Assembly: GCF_020921035.1 (NCBI RefSeq) | Contig: NC_063155.1 | Span: forward strand, 26,901,294 to 26,965,293 | Source of the DNA: Rhodamnia argentea | Taxonomy: Eukaryota > Streptophyta > Magnoliopsida > Myrtales > Myrtaceae | Direction of reading: 5' to 3' | DNA: 64,000 bases | Shown: positions 58,001 to 64,000 of the stretch, in pieces | Layout: every line of letters begins with the position of its first letter | How positions within the stretch are numbered: the stretch's first letter is position 1 | Position numbers and translations under genes: made by a program | Notes under the pieces: model-generated | The model's database searches: none | Told to the model about the DNA's origin: nothing | Seen by the model: the letters and a program-made list of their open reading frames with translations, nothing else

Positions 58001-60084
58001 TCGAAGCTCGGGTGTGCCTACTAACCCTATTGGACGGGCTTTAGTTGGTCCTTCTGAAAAAACAGTTTGGTTGTACTGATGCCTAGTTCTTTGCTTAACA
58101 GGTATCAGACTTTGGACTTGCCAAATTAGCTCTTGATGCAGATACACATATCACTACACGTGTGATGGGAACTTTCGGGTATGTAGTGTTGTCAATTGTC
58201 AGTTGTGATTCTTAGAGAGGACATCTATCTGAGTTTTATGAGAACCTATTGTCGCATGTTTGGCCCATGCACTTTCTGTGCATGTTCTCATTAACATAAA
58301 TTCTTCATGGTGACATTTCAGATACATGGCTCCTGAATATGCATCAAGTGGCAAATTGACCGAGAAATCTGATGTTTTCTCTTTCGGAGTTGTGCTTCTG
58401 GAGCTAATAACTGGACGGAAGCCTGTGGATGCATCACAACCCCTGGGAGATGAGAGTTTAGTTGAATGGGTAACTTATAAATCCTTGTTTTCCTTTTTTG
58501 CTTGTTGATCATGATTTGCCATGTTAAATTGACTTGGATGAAGCTGTTAGATCTAGCAGAGCAAATACAGATGCTGGTCATCTGTCTTTGTGGAGCACGT
58601 AAAGCAATGTGGTGAATCTGGTAGTAGTTTTGTTCATACTCGTATTCTCTGAATTTGGTCCATTGATAGCCCTGAATTACAAAGGAGTTTGTTACTCAAG
58701 TACTTAAACAGAATTTATGTATCGGGTTCTATCCTTAATGGTGGGAGTCTTTATAAGATGATGTCCTAGCCAGATCAATCTAATTGTGCATTTATTTACA
58801 CCCTTTAAAGGTTATCTATTAGTATTCGCTATGATGCTTTTCTATTGCTATGATATGACAGTTGGATGGGTCTTTACTCATATATTGTACTGCTGTTCTG
58901 ACATTGAGGTCCATGTTGGAAGAAAATAACTAGTGCAAATTGGTTTTGGGAAACTTACGGACCATCAAAGCAAAATCTATTATGCAGGTCCATCATTCAA
59001 TATCATCTTACTCACAAGCTCTTTCTGAGATTTAATTTGACCTGAGCAATTATTGAACTTTGGAAATATTTTGTGATGGAATTGGTAATGTAATGTCTAT
59101 GGCCTGAGTCAGGACAGATGCTTATATACATTAAAGGCTGAAAACAATGAAACCCTTTTTAATCATCTTGAGATTCATCTTGAGATTGAGAATGAAGGTG
59201 GCGTTAGAGCATTTTTACCTTTTCTCAGGAAAACTTTGGAGTCTATAATTATTAGGTGTGCATGGCTAAATTGCTCAGGCCAGCTTCTGGTAAATTTAGG
59301 AACTACTAGCAGGTCTACTTTCCCTTAAGTTATTGTTTTCAATAGAAGATAATGTCTATTAGATTACTTCTTGTTTGGCAACAGGCCAATTGTATTTAGT
59401 CTCACCTCATCTTATTGTGGATACTATAATATTTTCACATTATATTCAAGTCCAACAGAGTACTCGGTTGTCTTTGAACTTATGGTAGACTGGACCCTGT
59501 CATGAACGATGGGATAGCCATAACCTCTACTCTAGAATGTTGAGTGTTTTTCGGGTCCAACTCAATGAACTGATTAATCCAAAACACACAAACATGGCAA
59601 ATGGAATAGTAGTAAATAATGGAACATTCATTTCACTAACCAATATATCCTACCATCTTCCAGGCTCGACCTTTGCTAAGCCATGCACTTGATAACGAAG
59701 AATTTGAGGGTTTGGCAGATCCAAAGCTTGAAAGAAATTATGTTGAAGCCGAAATGTTCCGGATGATGGAAGCTGCAGCTGCTTGTGTGCGACATTCAGC
59801 TGCCAAGAGACCTCGTATGGGACAGGTAAGTTTTAAATATGCATTTTGGTTTGGAACTTATCTGTCATCTGTGAAGATATGCTGAGTCAGGTCATACCTT
59901 GCAGATTGTGAGAGCATTTGATAGTTTGGCTGCTGCCGACTTAACCAATGGAATGAGATTAGGAGAGAGCGAGGTGTTTAATTCCGCTCAACAATCTGCA
60001 GAGATCAGATTGTTCCAGAGGATGGCTTTTGGCAGCCAAAATTACAGTACAGAATTCTTTAGCCGGTGTAGCTCAAATAGTTGA
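55012..60084 (+). CDS. Proline-rich receptor-like protein kinase (PERK family)
   Basis: Exons 55012-56245, 56737-57144, 57256-57342, 57941-58011, 58102-58178, 58322-58469, 59664-59825 and 59905-60084 give 788 residues. Residues 1-350 are an extensin-like domain of Ser-Pro(n) and Pro runs with no classical signal peptide, as in other PERKs. A membrane segment follows ([19 protein letters not shown], about 361-383), then a basic stop-transfer (RMRKRRKK). The kinase domain is complete: [11 protein letters not shown] (468-), IAVK with Lys489, HRDIKSSN (583-), DFGLAK (603-), MAPEYA (628-), and the C-terminal tail '[17 protein letters not shown]' typical of PERK8/10/12/13. PERKs are thought to sense wall state at the plasma membrane. 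An in-frame ATG five codons upstream (54997) is possible. If intron 1 were retained, translation would end at 56334 after a second hydrophobic stretch. Confidence 0.93.
55198..55350 (+). repeat. 51-bp coding minisatellite, three copies, in the PERK extracellular domain
   Basis: A 17-residue unit occurs three times in a row: [51 protein letters not shown]. Copies 2 and 3 are nearly identical in DNA, so the expansion is recent. Length is a multiple of three and keeps the frame. Confidence 0.9.
57451..57836. repeat. 199-bp tandem duplication in PERK intron 3
   Basis: AGATCAAACGTT(G/A)CTTGTGG begins copies at 57451 and 57650. The copies stay highly similar through 'GCAAAGCACGAAAATAAGC' and 'CCAAGAGG(T/C)TTTTGTTCTTGG' to about 57836. 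The repeat is intronic and does not touch the splice sites. Confidence 0.9.
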
Positions 60085-61540
60085 AGGACGGTTTTGGTAA
60101 ATACTACACGAGGATTCATTTTTCATCAAGAGAGTTTGTGTTGTCTGAGCTGTGGCTCTCAAGAGCTTGTCTGCCAGTTAAGGGCAAAACTCGCTCTCTT
60201 GTACCTGTAAGTAGGTTTCTTCATAAAGTCGAGAGGTGCACTGCCTTACCGCAATTTTTTTAGGGTAGCCAGTATTATAGCAAATCTTCTATTGCCACTG
60301 AGGTTTAGGGTGGTGTGAAAATCTCATTGATTCAATTTTGTTCATTGTATTCAAAGTCACACTAATGTAATTAATCTCCGCAATATCTTACTACATTCCT
60401 GCGCTTACTTTGTCTTTAAATTGGGGGGAGAAGAGTTTGGGGGGAGAAGAGTATGTTATGCATCGGTGAACGAACAGTTGGCATCTGCATCAATAGAATC
60501 GAGCTCGTGACTCCAAACGAAAGGGGATATTGTTAAAGACTCCATAATATTACTGTCTGCAAGAGGATGACTTCTTTATTTTTGCACGAGTAATGTTTGG
60601 GAGACAAAATTTTCTAGAGATCTGCATGCAAAAGCTTATGAGGTCATTTCGCGAGGAATATTTTATGATTGCAGAGACTTCTAAATTTCTGTCTTGATAG
60701 TTTTGCGACTGTAACAGTACTGTTTATCTGATGGTTATAATCTGGGGTTCTGGAGGAGGTCGCACTCTTGTATCGACGTTCTTCAGAAGTGCACAAAACC
60801 AGTAAAGGGAACTGTATCGTTACAATGACTCTCCCGTGAATTGCTACATCTGTTCCTCTAAACATGCGTGTGATTAAAATTTTGATGTGATTAGGGTTAT
60901 TGAAAAATTATAATCCCTGCCAATTGCTTGTGTCCCAGTCAATAACTTGAACCGCAAGAATCCTTTCAATGACCAGCTGTGAACAACCCATTAGATCTCG
61001 TATTATAGAAAGCTTTATTTACTACAATGTTGCAATTTTCTTGATGATCCTGTTAAGTCTGACAGGATAAAATCAAGTTGATGTTATGGCGCAGATGATT
61101 GCTTGATCTAGGAAGGAAGACATGAGAACAATAATCTTCATGTTTAGAAAGTATTTTATCCGAAAACAAAGGACGTGAGAATCGCATCAAAGCAACGACT
61201 TGGCAACCCAGGAATCATCCTGTAGCAGCTGAAACTGGAGTAGACTCCAAGATTGCCAGATTTTGACAGGGAACAAGAAAGACTTTTCGCTTCCTTGAAA
61301 TTTAGTGTTCCTCTCATTCCTTGATAAGCCAAGGTGAAAACAATGGTTGCATCCTAAGATTTGCCAAGCAATTTAAAGCCATATGACTCATTGCCACCTT
61401 TATTAGCTTTAGCCGCATGATATCTGCTTGCTTGCTTTACCCTTCCTGATAACCTCCCCAGAGAGACAAAGAACCTCGTGTCTTAAACCTAAGAAGATGT
61501 CTTCCGCTAATCATTCGCCTCCAAACTGCATCCACGAGTC
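60085..61540. other. PERK 3' flank and intergenic region
   Basis: The first 300-400 bp are probably PERK 3' UTR. A short direct repeat of GGGGGAGAAGAGT lies near 60425-60450. I see no further gene before 61541. Confidence 0.4.
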
Positions 61541-62041
61541 ATGGAAGACTGGAACGCGCTTGCTGCAGATTGCATCGTTGTGTCGTGCTGTTGCCAATGC
61601 CTGATCCTCCAGATTGTTGTCTTCGTCTTGTTGAAAGTTCCATGCCGGCTATTCCAGAAGACAAAGCAATTCGCCAAGAAAAGGTTTCGGCATTCCAGGA
61701 GAAAAAGGAAAAGCCTCGAAATGACAAGGCATTTACGTGAAGGTCGGGTTGTGGAAGGCGCGGGGAGCTCTATAGGAGTCGGGGAAGACAGGGTTTTCCT
61801 AGACGTGTCGGGGAGAGGCGGGCGGTGCATGGAGGAGGTGGAGAAGGTATTGGAAGAGATGTCTCAGAAGGGTGTGTTTGGATTTGGGAGCTTTTGGGGC
61901 GGGGAAAATGGAGGGAGCTTCTCAGGATGTGTATGTGATCATCAGGGATTTGATTCCAGCGTTGTTCAGTTTCATCTAATCGAAATTGTTGATTCTTCAG
62001 CCACAGATATCAGAGGAAGTAAATCCATCATATATGCGTGA
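61541..62041 (+). CDS. Small plant-specific protein of unknown function, membrane-anchored
   Basis: A single exon encodes 166 residues. The N-terminus MEDWNALAADCIVVSCCCQC followed by LILQIVVFVLLKVPCRL is a Cys-rich hydrophobic segment (about residues 10-35). It is followed by a strongly basic stretch (KKRFRHSRRKRK) and a Gly/Glu-rich, low-complexity C-terminal half with a short helix-like block (MEEVEKVLEEMSQ). I recall this N-terminal signature in plant proteins annotated only as uncharacterised, but cannot name a family with certainty. A short hydrophobic segment followed by basic residues suggests a type of membrane anchor, and the Cys cluster could be acylated. This is inference. Confidence 0.7.
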   Translation: MEDWNALAADCIVVSCCCQCLILQIVVFVLLKVPCRLFQKTKQFAKKRFRHSRRKRKSLEMTRHLREGRVVEGAGSSIGVGEDRVFLDVSGRGGRCMEEVEKVLEEMSQKGVFGFGSFWGGENGGSFSGCVCDHQGFDSSVVQFHLIEIVDSSATDIRGSKSIIYA

Positions 62042-63315
62042 TTTCCCAAAGGGTCACAAATCAATGAATTGTTTTCGACATTTTCAACCTTCTTTCAATT
62101 GAGAAGACATCCAAAGCTTTCGATACCTCCTATTGCATTCACGGTCCTTGCAAGGTGGCACTATGTGCTTCGAGCAAGGTATGAGAGAATAGAGAAGTCG
62201 GTCACGGATCTAGAAAAACGAAACATCACGTGTGCGCAACGGAAGCAGAGTAGTTATTTCACCAAGAAGATGATTCTGTTTTCTTCCTTAAGGAAACACC
62301 TGTGCACAAAAACTCTTATCAAACAGTACATCTTATTCGTGAATGATGCATTATTGAAAGCTCACCAGGGAAACAATACACAAAGAGGGCTGTATCTTCC
62401 TGGAACATTCTGATTTTGACTTTCTCTGCATTGACTCTGTACAGCTCAATTGACACAGATTTTAGTGCTGGAAGCTTATGAATTTACTGAGGTATTGCAA
62501 TCAAGTAGGATATGATCACCGAAAAGTCAACACAAGTAACAATCATTCGGAGCATATTCTCTGAAGCCAAATCCAAGCTTTGATTCCTCAGATAGTATTC
62601 TTAAAGACTTGTAATGGGTCAACCGGGTGTGATGCTGCAAGATATTAAATTCTCAACGTCTTTATTTTGGCAAATTCAAAAGCAACCTAACATAAATTCC
62701 AGAACATCTGTTCATTAGCCCTGCCATGAATACTGGAGCTGGATGTTTGTCAACCGTAATGCTCCTTGCTCTATATCTTGCGACGATTTACGTATTTCCT
62801 ATATACATTATGAGAAGTTCTGCATTCCGGCTGCTTATGCAGAATTTCTGCTTCAACTTCACTGAAACGGAGAATCAATTGATGAATGCATGTAATGATG
62901 TGACTGTCCACCAGGGTGCTTTCAGGAAATTGATAGCTCGATATAGAAACTCAAGTGCAGTATCTAGGAGAAATGAAAGACTAACCTCTGGATAATCATG
63001 TAATATGTTCTGTACACTATCCACACCAACAATGAATACTCTCTGCTATGTCCTACATACGTTTTGCTGGGCACCAAAAAATTTACAATGCACAGCCTAT
63101 TTCAGACTCAGGCATATGGTACAACTGAACTGTGTTGCTATACATCTTTATTGTGATACCGAGAGCAAAGTTCGGCTTTGAAGGAGGCCAATTTGATCGA
63201 CATATATTTTCTGTGAAAGTCATCTACAGCGGGGCAAGTTTTGTATTTGAACTTCCGATCATCGGTCTGCCAAATGCTAACCTTCAGCTACCCAAGAAGA
63301 TGTAACAGCGGCTAG
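62042..63315. other. Non-coding spacer
   Basis: A 114-codon frame at 62069-62413 has no recognised motif and overlaps what is probably the 3' UTR of the small gene. The part nearest 63315 is probably the 3' UTR of the minus-strand flippase gene. I see no further gene. Confidence 0.35.
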
Positions 63316-63945
63316 TCATCTGCTATGACTACCATCTTGCACACGCCTAGATTTTGCAGCTAAACGTGCTGTGTGACCGACTGTTGTTGGCCGCAATGAT
63401 CTCTGCCGCACCATGTTGCAATACTCCATATCGTCCGTTCGACCTTCGTGCCTTATCCACTGTATCATTCCATGATACATGGGAAAGAACCGCATCTGGA
63501 TTGCTGAGAACGAGAAGTAAGGGATCATGGCTGAGAACATCACAAAGATTGTGACCAGCCAAAACGAAGGTGCAGGGGCAAGCGCTTCAATGAAGACTTT
63601 GTAAGCAGTGGTGGATAGGGTAGGCTTTAAGGCTCCATATACCAAAAGGAAGAGATACCAGATGGCGACGGATCCCCAGATGAAGACGTGCTGTATTAGA
63701 GTGAAGTAGCTGATGGCGAGCGCCATCTGCAAATTCACAACCCAAACTACACACGTGTACATCGTCGCTCCTAAGATTTCAATCCCAACAATTTTACCGT
63801 CATTGTTGAATGCCTGGTGCTCTAAGGCATTTGTGCACAAGAAGAAGATGATAACTGCGCTAATGAACCCGTTGAACATCCAGCCAAGGATTCGAAGCCA
63901 GCTGAAGAGAATATTCTGAACGCCTTCTTGGTACAATATTGGAAA
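63316..63945 (-). CDS. P4-type ATPase (aminophospholipid flippase, ALA family), last exon; gene runs off the window
   Basis: The minus-strand exon encodes the C-terminal 209 residues, starting after an acceptor (TTGCAG) at 63946: [26 protein letters not shown], '[13 protein letters not shown]', [20 protein letters not shown], '[16 protein letters not shown]' and '[20 protein letters not shown]'. The tail is '[22 protein letters not shown]'. This closely matches the last membrane segments and C-terminal tail of Arabidopsis ALA9-ALA12-type flippases, which move phospholipids to the cytosolic leaflet with an ALIS beta-subunit. At least four hydrophobic helices are visible. The catalytic domains lie beyond 64000 and cannot be judged. 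The frame continues through the acceptor into the intron, so the ATG near 63999 is not a real start. Confidence 0.92.
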   Translation of the reverse strand, partial: FPILYQEGVQNILFSWLRILGWMFNGFISAVIIFFLCTNALEHQAFNNDGKIVGIEILGATMYTCVVWVVNLQMALAISYFTLIQHVFIWGSVAIWYLFLLVYGALKPTLSTTAYKVFIEALAPAPSFWLVTIFVMFSAMIPYFSFSAIQMRFFPMYHGMIQWIRHEGRTDDMEYCNMVRQRSLRPTTVGHTARLAAKSRRVQDGSHSR

Positions 63946-64000
63946 CTGCAACAACAAAACAAATGCAAGAAAATTTATTATTGGGTTCATGATCTTCACA

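Noticed and set aside
62069-62413. 114-codon frame downstream of the small gene
   Set aside because: No motif, AT-rich, in likely 3' UTR. No support beyond being open.
1-64000. CRISPR arrays, operons, phage or bacterial mobile elements
   Set aside because: This is plant nuclear DNA. The short regular repeats seen are foldback sub-repeats, microsatellites and minisatellites.
1-64000. tRNA or rRNA genes
   Set aside because: No cloverleaf with a convincing B box (GGTTCRANYC) and no rRNA signature was seen by eye. A tRNAscan run could still find a weak candidate.

Overview
This window is nuclear DNA of a flowering plant. The evidence is eudicot-like gene content, AT-rich GT-AG introns, a plant PERK kinase, a PPR gene, an ALA flippase and a piece of chloroplast rpoB. 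A woody rosid is plausible and Myrtaceae a weak guess; nothing in the sequence fixes the species. Gene models were built by hand from reading frames, splice sites and remembered family sequences; no search was run.

Layout. 1-1.2 kb: an AT-rich foldback element holding a plastid rpoB fragment (NUPT). 1.36-3.62 kb (+): a two-exon PPR gene resembling Arabidopsis At2g01390. 5.7-18.2 kb (+): a tandem array of DUF1262 genes, with one decayed exon-1 copy and three apparently intact two-exon genes A, B and C. Decayed copies of the 5' end of the next gene, an importin-9-like gene, lie before B and before C. This shows that the duplicated unit was [DUF1262 gene + 5' end of importin]. Foldback elements and copia LTRs fill the spacers. 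21.04-34.68 kb (+): the intact importin-9-like gene, 33 coding exons and 1028 codons, with a good U12-type AT-AC second intron. 36.5-40.1 kb (-): an F-box gene and a truncated copy of its 3' end fused to a repeat. 40.2-44.8 kb: repeats and LTR-like sequence. 44.94-49.69 kb (+): an eight-exon HD-domain (HDDC2/YfbR-like) nucleotidase gene. 49.7-55.0 kb: mostly non-coding. 55.01-60.08 kb (+): a PERK receptor-like kinase in eight exons. 61.54-62.04 kb (+): a small single-exon gene of unknown function. 63.3-64 kb (-): the last exon of a P4-ATPase (ALA) gene that runs off the window.

The genes form no operon or pathway; each is an independent nuclear locus. The connected story is the DUF1262/importin segment, where stepwise tandem duplication carried importin promoter pieces upstream of DUF1262 genes. 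Later insertions (a solo LTR before C, foldback elements after B) then made the copies diverge. The most unusual items are the AT-AC intron, the plastid fragment inside a foldback element, the importin/DUF1262 duplication scar and the solo LTR with a clean target duplication in the promoter region of gene C.
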